From assembly GCF_000331105.1 (NCBI RefSeq), contig NC_020054.1, positions 2,202,813 to 2,266,812 on the forward strand: DNA of 64,000 nucleotides, read 5' to 3'. A program made the position numbers and the translations under genes. Below the pieces are notes generated by a model. It saw only the letters and a program-made list of their open reading frames with translations, was not told where the DNA came from and searched no databases. Positions 18,900 to 28,062 of the stretch are shown piece by piece; within the stretch, counting starts at the first letter, position 1; each line of letters begins with the position of its first letter. This DNA is from Fibrella aestuarina BUZ 2. GTDB lineage: Bacteria > Bacteroidota > Bacteroidia > Cytophagales > Spirosomataceae.

Positions 18900-19273
18900 A
18901 GGGCTGGTTTCAAAAACCTAGTTATTGATGAAGAATCGGATAAGGTATATAGTATTAACGGAAATCAAAAGCCGTTGTTTTTGAGGGTCGTGCGGGAAAA
19001 AACAAGCCAGTCGGTCAAAAATCTATTGTTCAGAATTATATAGTTTATTCCTAGAAAAATTCCATATTTAGTATGCCTTAACGGATTTAAACCGATTGCA
19101 ATCGGTTTCGTAAAAAAATGCTATAGGCCATTAAATCAGTGGCTTTTCTAGCCTAATAGGGCGATTCCGAAAAACGTCTATTTTTGCGACTGCTAAGTGG
19201 CCATAGCGAAAAAGTACAAAATCAGGTGTGGCCCCGACAGACATTGCAAGTCAATACGATATAATTCGTCTAT
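18900..19273. other. 374-bp intergenic region with divergent promoters
   Basis: A+T-rich gap between the divergent acyl-CoA dehydrogenase and ugd genes. It contains a perfect 20-bp palindrome (19089-19108) and a TATTTTTG box (19179-19186) that fits TAnnTTTG on the plus strand. I see no ORF, tRNA or known riboswitch in it. Confidence 0.6.
19089..19108. promoter_or_regulatory. Perfect 20-bp palindrome, operator-like
   Basis: AAACCGATTGCAATCGGTTT is identical to its reverse complement. It lies 70 bp upstream of the TATTTTTG box and could bind a dimeric regulator controlling ugd or the divergent dehydrogenase gene. No cognate regulator is adjacent. Confidence 0.45.
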
Positions 19274-20587
19274 ATGAAAATAGCTGTAGTAGGTACGGGG
19301 TATGTGGGGCTGGTTACAGGCACCTGCTTCGCCGAAACCGGTAACCAGGTAACCTGCGTCGACATCGACGAACGTAAGGTTGAAAAACTCAACAATCGCA
19401 TTATTCCCATTTATGAACCGGGTCTTGATGTGCTCTTCTACCGCAATGTGGAAGAAGGTCGTCTCAAGTTCACTACGAATCTGGCGGAGGGCATCAAGGG
19501 AGCCGAAGTGATTTTCCTGGCCCTGCCGACGCCTCCGGGTGAAGACGGCTCGGCCGACCTAAAATACATCCTGGGGGTTGCCAACGACCTTGGCCCTATC
19601 CTGGAGCAATACGCCGTTATCGTTGACAAGAGTACGGTGCCCGTTGGGACGGCCGAGAAAGTACATGCCGGGATTGCCAAGAATGCGAAGGTTGATTTCG
19701 ACGTGGTGTCGAACCCCGAATTCCTGCGGGAAGGGGTAGCCGTGGAAGATTTCATGAAGCCCGACCGCGTGGTGATCGGTACGAAGTCAGACAAGGCAAA
19801 GGCGGTGATGAACCGGCTTTATGCGCCGCTGGTGCGGCAGGGTAACCCCGTGATTTTCATGGATGAGCGCTCGGCCGAGATGACCAAATACGCCGCCAAC
19901 GCGTTTCTGGCCACCAAGATTACGTTCATGAACGAGATCGCCAACCTCTGCGAGAAAGTAGGGGCCAACGTCGACGATATCCGTAAAGGTATCGGTACCG
20001 ACAGCCGCATCGGCAAACGTTTCCTGTTTGCCGGCATCGGGTATGGTGGTAGCTGCTTCCCCAAAGACGTGCAGGCGCTGGCCAAAACGGCGCAGGAGTA
20101 CGACTATGATTTCCGCGTGTTGAAATCAGTAATGGACGTGAATGCCGGTCAGAAGAAACGGCTGTTGCCCGTGATCAAGCAGCATTTTGGGGGCGATCTG
20201 AAAGGCAAAACCATCGCGATCTGGGGGCTGGCCTTCAAACCCTACACCGATGATATTCGGGAGGCGCCCGCCCTCGATAACATTCGCGATCTCCTGGCCG
20301 AAGGCGCCAAAATCACGGCTTATGACCCCGAGGCGATGGAAAATGTGCGTAATATCCTGGGTAATCAGGTGACGTTCGCGCACACGTCGTACGCCGCCCT
20401 CGACGATGCCGACGCGCTGGTGATCATGACCGAATGGCCGATGTTCCGCACGCCGGAGTTCGAAAAAATGAATCTGTTGCTCAAAAACAAAGTCATCTTC
20501 GACGGGCGTAACGTCTACGAACTCGATCAGATGCGCGAACTGGGCTACACCTACTATTCGATTGGCCGCGAAGCGGTAACGCATTAA
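19274..20587 (+). CDS. ugd: UDP-glucose 6-dehydrogenase
   Basis: 437 residues. The N-terminal NAD-binding domain starts with GTGYVGLVTGTCFAETG. The central helix is followed by the catalytic Cys in GYGGSCFPKD (about 256-265). The C-terminal domain has WGLAFKPYTDDIREAPA. It oxidises UDP-glucose to UDP-glucuronate with two NAD+. The next gene decarboxylates that product, so the pair makes UDP-xylose for polysaccharide or glycoprotein synthesis. Confidence 0.97.
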   Translation: MKIAVVGTGYVGLVTGTCFAETGNQVTCVDIDERKVEKLNNRIIPIYEPGLDVLFYRNVEEGRLKFTTNLAEGIKGAEVIFLALPTPPGEDGSADLKYILGVANDLGPILEQYAVIVDKSTVPVGTAEKVHAGIAKNAKVDFDVVSNPEFLREGVAVEDFMKPDRVVIGTKSDKAKAVMNRLYAPLVRQGNPVIFMDERSAEMTKYAANAFLATKITFMNEIANLCEKVGANVDDIRKGIGTDSRIGKRFLFAGIGYGGSCFPKDVQALAKTAQEYDYDFRVLKSVMDVNAGQKKRLLPVIKQHFGGDLKGKTIAIWGLAFKPYTDDIREAPALDNIRDLLAEGAKITAYDPEAMENVRNILGNQVTFAHTSYAALDDADALVIMTEWPMFRTPEFEKMNLLLKNKVIFDGRNVYELDQMRELGYTYYSIGREAVTH

Positions 20588-20592
20588 TTGAC

Positions 20593-20684
20593 AACGCAAA
20601 AGCGCGAAGGTTTCGCAACGATCGCGAGGTAAGATTAACGACTTATCTTAGCGACCTTTGCGCCATCCTTTGCGCTTTTGCGTT
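20593..20684. repeat. Long imperfect inverted repeat between ugd and UXS gene
   Basis: Outer arms 20593-20610 and 20667-20684 match at 17 of 18 positions; inner segments (around GGTAAGATTA and TATCTTAGCGACC) also pair in part. It fills the gap between two co-oriented genes and could reduce read-through or stabilise the upstream message. Confidence 0.65.
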
Positions 20685-20698
20685 CAAAAAACAGAACC

Positions 20699-21679
20699 AT
20701 GAAACGAGTTTTAATTACTGGCGGGGCGGGGTTCCTGGGGTCGCACCTGTGTGATCGCTTCATCAAAGAGGGGTACCACGTGATCGCGATGGACAACCTC
20801 ATCACGGGCGACATGCGGAACATTGAACACCTGTTCAAGCTGCCCAACTTCGAGTTTTACCACCACGACGTATCGAAGTTCATTCACGTACCTGGCGAGC
20901 TCGACTACATCCTGCACTTTGCCTCACCTGCCAGCCCGATCGACTACCTGAAAATCCCGATTCAGACGCTGAAAGTGGGGTCATTGGGTATTCATAACTG
21001 CCTGGGTCTGGCGCGGGTAAAGAAAGCCCGTGTGCTGATCGCCTCCACCTCGGAAGTCTACGGTGATCCGAACGTGCACCCCCAAAACGAAGATTATTGG
21101 GGTAATGTAAACCCGGTTGGTCCGCGGGGCGTATACGACGAAGCCAAACGCTTTCAGGAAGCCATGACGATGGCCTACCATACGTACCACGGCCTGGAAA
21201 CCCGTATCGTGCGGATCTTCAATACCTACGGCCCCCGGATGCGCCTCAACGACGGTCGGGTGTTGCCTGCCTTCATCGGACAGGCGTTGCGCGGCGAAGA
21301 TCTGACAGTATTCGGTGATGGCTCACAGACGCGCTCGTTCTGCTACGTGGATGACCTCGTCGAGGGTATTTATCGGCTACTCCTGAGCGACTACGCCTAC
21401 CCGGTCAACGTGGGGAACCCGGCCGAAATCACGATCAAAGAATTCGGCGAAGAGATTATCAAGCTCACTGGTACGTCGCAGAAGCTGGTGTTCAAACCCC
21501 TGCCGACCGACGATCCCAAACAACGCCGCCCCGACATCACGCGGGCGCAGGAGTTGTTGGGCTGGGAGCCTAAGGTATCGCGGGAAGAAGGGCTGAAGAT
21601 CACGTATGACTTCTTCAAGAGCCTGCCCGAAGAAGAGTTGTACGCGGCAGCTTACAACCGGGAATTTGTAAAAAAATAA
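20699..21679 (+). CDS. UDP-glucuronate decarboxylase (UDP-xylose synthase), SDR family
   Basis: 327 residues from the ATG at 20699; the upstream in-frame start at 20678 lies in the inverted repeat. Extended SDR fold: NAD motif [12 protein letters not shown] at the N-terminus, the Ser/Thr of ASTSEVYG, and the catalytic YDEAK pair. The segment [19 protein letters not shown] and the [10 protein letters not shown] block are typical of UXS enzymes. It converts UDP-glucuronate to UDP-xylose. Adjacent ugd supports this over a dTDP-glucose dehydratase assignment. Confidence 0.92.
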   Translation: MKRVLITGGAGFLGSHLCDRFIKEGYHVIAMDNLITGDMRNIEHLFKLPNFEFYHHDVSKFIHVPGELDYILHFASPASPIDYLKIPIQTLKVGSLGIHNCLGLARVKKARVLIASTSEVYGDPNVHPQNEDYWGNVNPVGPRGVYDEAKRFQEAMTMAYHTYHGLETRIVRIFNTYGPRMRLNDGRVLPAFIGQALRGEDLTVFGDGSQTRSFCYVDDLVEGIYRLLLSDYAYPVNVGNPAEITIKEFGEEIIKLTGTSQKLVFKPLPTDDPKQRRPDITRAQELLGWEPKVSREEGLKITYDFFKSLPEEELYAAAYNREFVKK

Positions 21680-21765
21680 GTAGCTATTGCGCCGGTCTCT
21701 ATCTTTACGGCCGGTAAGGTCTACACGGACGATCATCCGGTGAGCCTACCCTTTAGCTGTCTTTA

Positions 21766-21796
21766 AAAACCTGCAAGCCTCTCGTTTGCAGGTTTT
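21766..21796 (+). terminator. Intrinsic terminator
   Basis: Stem AAAACCTGCAA/TTGCAGGTTTT followed by a T-run, 87 bp after the decarboxylase stop. Confidence 0.85.
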
Positions 21797-21816
21797 TTGT
21801 TTGGTACAAAAAAGCA

Positions 21817-21867
21817 TGGGGCTCGAAGCAGGGGTAGTTTAATTAGCTACCCCCGCTTTGAGCCCCA
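21817..21867. terminator. Second hairpin, facing frr
   Basis: Arms 21817-21839 and 21845-21867 match at about 20 of 23 positions (core TGGGGCTC and AGCCCCA). It lies 18 bp past the frr stop on the minus strand, so it probably terminates frr transcription. Confidence 0.7.
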
Positions 21868-21884
21868 CGTACTTTGCGTTATCA

Positions 21885-22445
21885 CTACACCGCCAGGATG
21901 TCTTTTTCTTTGGCCACGAAGGTTTCGTCAACGCGGGCGATGAAGGCATCGGTGAGTTTCTGCACGCGCTCCTCACCCTGCTTCACGGCGTCTTCCGATA
22001 CGCCTTCCTTTGTCAGCTTCCGAATGGCATCGTTGGTGTCTTTGCGGATGTTACGCACGTTGACCTTCGCCACTTCGATTTCCTGCTTTACACGCTTCAC
22101 CAGATCCCGGCGGCGCTCTTCTGTCAGCGGCGGTACGCTCAACCGGATCAGTTCGCCGTCGTTCATGGGCGATAGGCCGATGCTGCTGTTGCGGATGGCT
22201 TTCTCGATTTCGCCGATCAGCTTTTTCTCGAACGGCTTGATGGCGATGGTGCGGGCGTCGGGTGTGGTAACCGAGGCCACGTTACCGATGGGCGACAGCA
22301 CCCCGTAATATTCAACCTGAATGCCGCCAAGCATATCGGGCGACGCTTTCCCCGCCCGGATTTTGTTCAGTTCGATAGACAAATGCTTGAGCGCCTTTTC
22401 CATCGTCTCCTTCGCATCGTCAAGATATAACTCAATCTCTTCCAT
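21885..22445 (-). CDS. frr: Ribosome recycling factor
   Basis: 186 residues, the normal length. Helical start EEIELYLDDAKETMEKALKHLSIELNKIRAGKASP, the conserved YYGVLSPIGNVASV, IKPFEK and LTEERRRDLVKRVKQE segments. It splits post-termination ribosomes together with EF-G. pyrH lies 116 bp upstream on the same strand, the usual frr/pyrH neighbourhood in bacteria. Confidence 0.98.
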   Translation of the reverse strand: MEEIELYLDDAKETMEKALKHLSIELNKIRAGKASPDMLGGIQVEYYGVLSPIGNVASVTTPDARTIAIKPFEKKLIGEIEKAIRNSSIGLSPMNDGELIRLSVPPLTEERRRDLVKRVKQEIEVAKVNVRNIRKDTNDAIRKLTKEGVSEDAVKQGEERVQKLTDAFIARVDETFVAKEKDILAV

Positions 22446-22449
22446 TTTT

Positions 22450-22548
22450 CTTTAAGTCTGGAACGTCTTCTTTAAGTCTGGAAAGTCGGTTTGAAATGAA
22501 GTCCATCGTCTGGAAAGTCCCATCAGTTATGAAACGACTTTCCAGACT
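22450..22548. repeat. AGTCTGGAAAGTC repeat cluster between frr and pyrH
   Basis: The word AAGTCTGGAA occurs directly at about 22453 and 22474, a GTCTGGAAAGTC copy lies at about 22508, and a perfect inverted copy (22535-22548) pairs with 22475-22488 over 14 bp. The cluster fills the frr-pyrH gap; it may be a small dispersed repeat or an attenuating hairpin. Confidence 0.65.
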
Positions 22549-22561
22549 ACGGACTGCGCAC

Positions 22562-23302
22562 TCAGGACGCCTGCTCGGGTAAATCGACGGTGATCAACGT
22601 ACCTACGTCTTCGCCCTGCGCGAGCCGGAGCAGGCTGCCGGTTTCGTTCATGTTGAAGACAATGATGGGCAGGTTGTTTTCCTGGCAGAGCGTAAAGGCG
22701 GTGAGGTCCATCACGCTCAGTTTCTTTTCGTAAACATCCTGGAACGTGATGTGCGTGTAGCGGGTGGCCGTTTTATCTTTCACCGGGTCGGCGGTGTAAA
22801 CACCATCGACTTTCGTCCCTTTCAGCACCACGTCGGCTTCAATCTCGTTGGCGCGCAGGGCGGCGGTGCTGTCGGTGGTGAAGTAGGGGTTACCCGTACC
22901 CGCCCCGAAAATGACGATACGCCCTTTCTCAAGGTGCCGGATGGCGCGCCGCCGCACGTAGGGTTCGCAGATTTGCTCCATTTTGATGGCCGACATCACG
23001 CGGGTGTACATGCCCTGCTTCTCGAAGGCACTTTGCAGCGCCATGGCGTTGATGACCGTCGCGAGCATACCCATATAGTCGCCTTGCACGCGGTCGATGC
23101 CTGAGCGCTCGCCCGATACGCCCCGGAAGATGTTACCACCCCCGATGACCACGGCGACCTGTACGCCCATATCAACAACCTGCTTGATTTCTTTGGCATA
23201 CTGCTCCAGAATGAGGGGGTCGATGTTGTAGCCATTAGGGCCAGCGAGAGCCTCGCCACTCAGCTTGAGCAGAATGCGTTTATATTTTAGTGGATCAGCC
23301 AT
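22562..23302 (-). CDS. pyrH: UMP kinase
   Basis: 246 residues. Amino-acid-kinase fold with [15 protein letters not shown] at the N-terminus, GGGNIFRG, and the nucleotide-binding [20 protein letters not shown] segment. It phosphorylates UMP to UDP in pyrimidine nucleotide synthesis and is the bacterial hexameric type. Upstream of frr. Confidence 0.98.
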   Translation of the reverse strand: MADPLKYKRILLKLSGEALAGPNGYNIDPLILEQYAKEIKQVVDMGVQVAVVIGGGNIFRGVSGERSGIDRVQGDYMGMLATVINAMALQSAFEKQGMYTRVMSAIKMEQICEPYVRRRAIRHLEKGRIVIFGAGTGNPYFTTDSTAALRANEIEADVVLKGTKVDGVYTADPVKDKTATRYTHITFQDVYEKKLSVMDLTAFTLCQENNLPIIVFNMNETGSLLRLAQGEDVGTLITVDLPEQAS

Positions 23303-23414
23303 ACGACGGGGTTATCCGTGAGGGAATTTTTTGCGGGGGCAAAGATAGAAGAAAGGCTTGAAAGCTGAGAGGCGGTTGGGCGCGGTCAGTAACAACCTGC
23401 GTAACCCTAAACAG

Positions 23415-23467
23415 CAAATGCCTGACAAAAGCAGCGGCTGAATGGCGCTACTCTCATCAGGCATTTG
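23415..23467. terminator. Weak hairpin between the 82-residue gene and pyrH
   Basis: Stem CAAATGCCTGA/TCAGGCATTTG with a 31-nt loop; outer parts (AACCTG and CAGGTT) also pair loosely. It lies 21 bp past the stop of the small gene on the minus strand. T-run is poor. Confidence 0.5.
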
Positions 23468-23488
23468 TCGAGACAGGTTGCTGTCCTA

Positions 23489-23737
23489 TCAATCCGCCAC
23501 CACCACGTCGGCCTCCAGCCGGACACCGTTTTGCTGATGCTGAGCAATGTATTGACGGGCCTCCTGCAGATCGCGCTGTAGATCTTTGATGCGCTTCTCC
23601 CGCCATTTTATGTCTTCTTCGTTATCCGAAGCACTGATCTGGCGTTCGTGGTACCCCACTTTGATCTGTGTCATTTTCGTGAGCATATCCAGCGCATCCT
23701 GCGCGGTGAAGTGCCCATTGAATAGTTGAAGCTTCAT
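23489..23737 (-). CDS. Small conserved-looking helical protein, unknown
   Basis: 82 residues. MKLQLFNGHFTAQDALDML suggests a strand-turn-helix start, followed by a charged amphipathic coiled coil (EEDIKWREKRIKDLQRDLQEARQYI). No cysteine, membrane or enzyme motif. It starts 22 bp after the isocitrate dehydrogenase stop and could be co-transcribed with it. Function not recognised. Confidence 0.7.
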   Translation of the reverse strand: MKLQLFNGHFTAQDALDMLTKMTQIKVGYHERQISASDNEEDIKWREKRIKDLQRDLQEARQYIAQHQQNGVRLEADVVVAD

Positions 23738-23759
23738 AGCTGGCTTTTGGTTAACTTAC

Positions 23760-25196
23760 TTACTGGCCCTGACCCATCGAGAAGGCAGGCTTGCCATCGA
23801 AGGCGTACAGATTCTCGGTTTTGATGGTATCGACCCCGGAAGCCATCGCGTTGGTCAGCACGCTGATGATCTGTTGCTTGGCGATCGGCTGGCCGCCCGT
23901 CGGTAGAAACCGGCACCGCCAATGATCGGTGCAGAACGTTTCCTTGAAGCCATTGGGCCAAACTTTGATGCCCCGGTTGGTGATCATGCTCAGGGGCAGG
24001 TCTGGCGTAGCTAGCTGGCCAACGAGGGTCGCCAGTTCGTTGGGGTCATGGCCGGGCCACTGCACAAACACATCCACACCGAGCAGGTCCTTTTTCGCGG
24101 CGGGCTTGCGGCGATATGTGGGGAGTTGAAGGGCCGTCGTATTGGCGTAGGTAACTGGCTTGAGGGTCTCGGGCTGCTGGCCCAGCCGGGCAATAACGGC
24201 CTCGGCAAACTCGCGGGTGCCTACTTTCTGCTGGCTTACGCCCTCTTTGTAAATGTCGTAGGTGTGTATGCCGTCTTCAATGGTTTTGAGCCAGGCGTTC
24301 TGGATACGTTCGGCCACGTCTGACTGACCGATGTGGTTAAGCAACATGATGGCTCCCTGCAACAACCCCGACGGGTTGGCCAGGTTTTGCCCCGCCCGGC
24401 GTGGTGCCGACCCGTGGATGGCTTCGAACATAGCGCACTCCTCGCCAATATTAGCCGACCCCGCCAGCCCTACCGACCCCGCAATCTGCGCGGCGACGTC
24501 GGAGAGCACGTCACCGTAGAGGTTGGGCATCACAATGACGTCGAACGCTTCGGGCGTATCGGCGAGTTTGGCCGCGCCGATATCAACAATCCAATGTTCA
24601 TGTTGCAGTTCTGGGTACGTTGGCGCGATCTCGTCGAACACCCGGTGAAACAGCCCGTCGGTCTGCTTCATGATGTTGTCCTTGGTGAAGCAGGTGATTT
24701 TTTGGCGCCCATACTGCCGGGCATACGTGAAGGCGTAGTGAACAATCTTTTCGCAGCCGGGGCGGCTGATCAGCTTCAGACACTGCACCACTTCGTCGGA
24801 CTGTTGATGTTCGATGCCGGCGTAGAGATCTTCCTCATTCTCGCGGACGATAACCACGTCCATGCCGGGGTGTTTGGTATCGACAAACGGGTGCAGGCTC
24901 ATGCAGGGACGCACGTTGGCGTAGAGCCCGAGCATCTTCCGGATGGTAACGTTGAGGCTCTTGTAACCGCCGCCCTGCGGGGTGGTGATGGGCGCTTTAA
25001 GAAACACCTTGTTCCGCCGGATTACCTCCCACGACTCGCTGGAGATGCCCGACATATTCCCGGCCAGATACACCTGTTCGCCTACGTCGATTTCGTCGAT
25101 CTCGATGGCGGCTCCCGCTGCCCGCATAATGCTGAGTGTGGCGTCCATGATCTCCGGGCCAATTCCGTCTCCCTTTGCTACCGTAATTCGTGTCAT
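23760..25196 (-). CDS. icd: NADP-dependent isocitrate dehydrogenase, C-terminally extended type
   Basis: 478 residues. The isopropylmalate/isocitrate dehydrogenase core has KGDGIGPEI at the start, the substrate loop VIVRENEEDLYAGIEH, the metal-binding NLYGDVLSDVAAQIAGSVGLAGSANIG and EAIHGSAP. A C-terminal extension of about 140 residues, after the core at about 335, resembles the Thermus/Rickettsia-type enzyme, not E. coli Icd. It converts isocitrate to 2-oxoglutarate in the citric acid cycle. NADP preference is family-based, not read from residues. Divergent LysR regulator next door may control it. Confidence 0.93.
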   Translation of the reverse strand: MTRITVAKGDGIGPEIMDATLSIMRAAGAAIEIDEIDVGEQVYLAGNMSGISSESWEVIRRNKVFLKAPITTPQGGGYKSLNVTIRKMLGLYANVRPCMSLHPFVDTKHPGMDVVIVRENEEDLYAGIEHQQSDEVVQCLKLISRPGCEKIVHYAFTYARQYGRQKITCFTKDNIMKQTDGLFHRVFDEIAPTYPELQHEHWIVDIGAAKLADTPEAFDVIVMPNLYGDVLSDVAAQIAGSVGLAGSANIGEECAMFEAIHGSAPRRAGQNLANPSGLLQGAIMLLNHIGQSDVAERIQNAWLKTIEDGIHTYDIYKEGVSQQKVGTREFAEAVIARLGQQPETLKPVTYANTTALQLPTYRRKPAAKKDLLGVDVFVQWPGHDPNELATLVGQLATPDLPLSMITNRGIKVWPNGFKETFCTDHWRCRFLPTGGQPIAKQQIISVLTNAMASGVDTIKTENLYAFDGKPAFSMGQGQ

Positions 25197-25260
25197 TTGC
25201 TGTAGTAAGTGTGTAAATGCGCAGCAAAGGTCAGGTACGTATTGTATAAGTGAAAATTTA

Positions 25261-25268
25261 TATATTTG
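25261..25268 (+). promoter_or_regulatory. Candidate -7 box for the LysR gene
   Basis: TATATTTG matches TAnnTTTG and ends 22 bp before the LysR start. A TTG lies at 25242-25244, a slightly short 16-bp spacer. The 94-bp divergent gap also serves icd; LysR proteins commonly bind such shared gaps. Confidence 0.5.
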
Positions 25269-25290
25269 ATAGAAATCATAAATAGATTTT

Positions 25291-26217
25291 ATGAACTATA
25301 CCCTGCATCAGCTTCAGGTCTTTCTCAAGATATCGCAGACGCTGAGCATTACCCGAGCCGCCGAGGAACTCAACCTGACGCAGCCTGCCGTATCGATTCA
25401 GTTGAGAAACCTGCAGGATCAGTTCGATATTCCGCTGACCGAGGTAATTGGCCGTCGACTTTACCTGACGGATTTTGGGCGGGAGATTGCCCTCGCTGCC
25501 GAAAAAGTGCTCAATGAAGCCTATGCCATCAACCACCGGACACTCGCCCATAAAGGCCTGCTGTATGGTAAGTTGAAAGTCTCGGTCGTGTCGACGGGCA
25601 AGTACGTGATGCCTTACTTTCTCACGGAGTTCATGCGACAGCACGAGGGCATTGAACTGGTAATGGACGTGACCAACCGGCAAAAGGTAGTGGACAGTGT
25701 CGCCAACAACGAAGTTGATTTTGCGCTGGTGTCTATTTTGCCGCCTCACCTCAACGTAGCGCGCCTCGATTTGATGCCCAACAAACTCTACCTGGTGGGG
25801 GCAGGTCCGACTGGGCAACTACGCGAGGAGGCCGAGCCCGAACTGCTGAAAAAGCTGCCTCTGATTTATCGGGAAGCGGGCTCGGGGACGCGGCAGATGA
25901 TGGAAAGTTTTCTGGCGGCGCATCAGATCGTGGTAAAAAAGCGGCTTGAGCTGACCTCCAACGAAGCTGTAAAGCAGGCTTTGCTGGCTGGGTTGGGCTA
26001 CTCGGTCATGCCGCTGATTGGTTTGAAGAGTGAACTGCTCAACAACGACCTGCAAATTCTGCCCATGGCTGGCTTACCGCTCCAAACGGTCTGGATGCTG
26101 ATCTGGCCCAAAGACAAACAGTTTTCGCCGGTAGCGCAGGCCTACCTAGCCTATATCCGGGATCATAAAGACGCGATTGTGCAGCAGCACTTCGGCTGGT
26201 ATGAACGATTTCTGTGA
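25291..26217 (+). CDS. LysR-family transcriptional regulator
   Basis: 308 residues. N-terminal winged HTH (about 4-62: LHQLQVFLKISQTLSITRAAEELNLTQPAVSIQLRNLQ) and a periplasmic-binding-like effector domain (about 90-300). The TQPAVS helix and the effector-domain arrangement resemble CbbR/CysB-type members. Divergent from icd across 94 bp; regulation of icd is the simplest guess. The effector is unknown. Confidence 0.93.
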   Translation: MNYTLHQLQVFLKISQTLSITRAAEELNLTQPAVSIQLRNLQDQFDIPLTEVIGRRLYLTDFGREIALAAEKVLNEAYAINHRTLAHKGLLYGKLKVSVVSTGKYVMPYFLTEFMRQHEGIELVMDVTNRQKVVDSVANNEVDFALVSILPPHLNVARLDLMPNKLYLVGAGPTGQLREEAEPELLKKLPLIYREAGSGTRQMMESFLAAHQIVVKKRLELTSNEAVKQALLAGLGYSVMPLIGLKSELLNNDLQILPMAGLPLQTVWMLIWPKDKQFSPVAQAYLAYIRDHKDAIVQQHFGWYERFL

Positions 26218-26228
26218 TTCAGGCTGGT

Positions 26229-26726
26229 CTAAAACAGCACCAGCACCTGGCCTTTCTCGACGCGGGCTCCTTTTTCGACCTTGATGGCCTGCACAGTGCC
26301 ATCGCCGGGGGCTTTGATCACGTTTTCCATTTTCATCGCCTCCAGAATCAACACGGTGTCGCCTTTGCTGACGGTGTCGCCGGGTTGCACCGAGATACCC
26401 ACGATAAGGCCGGGCATCGGGGCTTTGATGTCGTTGACCTTGCTGGCTGCGGCGTTGCTCATGCCCATTTTTTCGAGCAGCAGATCGAAGCGATCTTTCA
26501 CCTGTACCTCATGCACGTTGCCGTTGATCTTGAGCCGAACGGTTTTCGTGGTGGCATCAATCGCCAGGACCTCGACCGAATACGACTGATGGTCGCGGAT
26601 GATGTGGTAGGTACGTTCGCCCAGCTTCGACAAATCCCAGTTGACGGGTTCATCGTTAAGTGTGATACCCGCCGGGCTGAGGTTGATCCGAACCGGGTCG
26701 GCATTGTTGACGGAAGCAGTATACAT
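26229..26726 (-). CDS. Biotin carboxyl carrier protein subunit
   Basis: 165 residues. The C-terminal biotinyl domain (about 92-165) carries the biotin-acceptor Lys in EAMKMEN. The N-terminal half (about 1-85) is a beta-rich linker domain, as in stand-alone carrier subunits of acyl-CoA (propionyl- or acetyl-CoA) carboxylases or related decarboxylases of Bacteroidota. No carboxylase or carboxyltransferase subunit is adjacent, so the enzyme it serves cannot be fixed. Confidence 0.9.
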   Translation of the reverse strand: MYTASVNNADPVRINLSPAGITLNDEPVNWDLSKLGERTYHIIRDHQSYSVEVLAIDATTKTVRLKINGNVHEVQVKDRFDLLLEKMGMSNAAASKVNDIKAPMPGLIVGISVQPGDTVSKGDTVLILEAMKMENVIKAPGDGTVQAIKVEKGARVEKGQVLVLF

Positions 26727-26826
26727 GCGTTAGGGCGAGGTTCAGGGGCAAAGTTCAGGATTAAGGTTGCTAAGTAACGACGCGATTGGCAATGCAGCGC
26801 AACAGGGAACCGCGGTCGCTGTCTCT

Positions 26827-27963
26827 TTACTCGGTCTTTTTCTCGGTTAAGAACGTCCGCCACGGCTTGATAAAGACACCCGAGAGCGTCGATACATAGA
26901 CGGTGTTGCGGAATTTCATGACCGAGGTGATCCGGTTGCCATACAAGCCTGCATCGTCCAACTCCTTGGTCGTCAAGGCGGTTGGGCCAATCGTTACTTG
27001 AAAAAGCTGGTTGTTATACATCGCAATGAGCTGATCGCCAACCTGTTTGTACTTCAGGAAACCGTACGAACTGCTAAGCTTTGAGGCAAGCGTGGTCCAG
27101 GTTATACCTGCATCTGTTGAAGTAACAAGCTTATAATCAGTACTACCGTCGCTGTATTCCTGCGTAATGCCATAAAGGACATTGTTGTAGGTAAACACGC
27201 GAAGCATGGGCCATGAATACGTCTTTTGGGAGGTGCCGTCGGGCGAAATCCGGTACACGCCATTGGTCGCTGACACGATGAAATAATCGCCAACGCTACC
27301 CAGGTTGAGCAAGAAGGAGCTGTTGATAGCGGGTAATGTTTGTATCTGTTTGGTTGACAGCACCGAGGGGGCAGCTGGTGACGTTTGCTCGACGGCCAAC
27401 GAGACAAGGGCAAATTTCAGCTCTCCGCTCAAAACCGGCGTGTTGTACGAACGGTCGTAGGTGCGGTAGGGAATCAGCAACTGGTTGCGCTGGTTACTGA
27501 CAAAAGACTCGCCAACAGCGTAGTTGATTAGCTCAAAGCTGGCAAAATCCTTATCCGCAGCGGCTAGGTAGACGTTCGTGCCGGTATATCCGTTGATGGG
27601 GTTGGCGGTAGCAATGAGTTTGATGAAATTGCTGTAGACAAAACCGATGTATCGGGGGTGTACCAGGGGTTGATACGTCGTGCTGCCATCTGGAGTGGCC
27701 TGCCCACCATAGTGCACGAATGTCGAGTCTGTGGCCGACTGCGCGTCGGAATCGGGGGCAACAGACGTGGTCAGGCTGCCCACCAGTATGCCCACTTTGT
27801 CATCGCCATAGCTGTTGAGCTGCACTTTCCGGTCAAACAGGAAGTCTGGATGGACTTGCCAGCTCTGGGCGGGATCGGGCTTGGGTTCGGGAACTTCGAT
27901 CAGGCGCTCTTTGCAGGCCGTGACGAGCAGAGAAAGCAGAAGGAGGCAATAAAAACGGGGCAT
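26827..27963 (-). CDS. Lipoprotein with beta-propeller-like repeats
   Basis: 378 residues from the ATG at 27963, which gives a clean lipobox (LLVTAC, Cys about 17). The longer start at 27993 would place a charged segment before the signal. The body has repeated strand patterns (NGVYRISPDGTSQ, KLVTSTDAGITWTTLASKL), and the DAGITWT word is the Asp-box type seen in exo-sialidase/photosystem-stability-like beta-propellers. No catalytic residue is evident. Probably a surface-anchored binding protein. Confidence 0.75.
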   Translation of the reverse strand: MPRFYCLLLLSLLVTACKERLIEVPEPKPDPAQSWQVHPDFLFDRKVQLNSYGDDKVGILVGSLTTSVAPDSDAQSATDSTFVHYGGQATPDGSTTYQPLVHPRYIGFVYSNFIKLIATANPINGYTGTNVYLAAADKDFASFELINYAVGESFVSNQRNQLLIPYRTYDRSYNTPVLSGELKFALVSLAVEQTSPAAPSVLSTKQIQTLPAINSSFLLNLGSVGDYFIVSATNGVYRISPDGTSQKTYSWPMLRVFTYNNVLYGITQEYSDGSTDYKLVTSTDAGITWTTLASKLSSSYGFLKYKQVGDQLIAMYNNQLFQVTIGPTALTTKELDDAGLYGNRITSVMKFRNTVYVSTLSGVFIKPWRTFLTEKKTE

Positions 27964-28062
27964 AAAGAGCAGTTGCGTTGAGCGATTACCCAAACTAACA
28001 ACCCCTTGCTGGTAAAGTCAATCGCCAAGCGAACAGGTAGACAAAATAGATACGCTCTGCGG

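Noticed and set aside
18900..19273. Riboswitch or RNA gene in the ugd upstream gap
   Set aside because: No conserved stem set or leader structure recognised; only the palindrome and promoter box stand out.
24333..25205. 290-residue plus-strand ORF across isocitrate dehydrogenase
   Set aside because: Antisense shadow of the confident icd gene; it has no family-like sequence.
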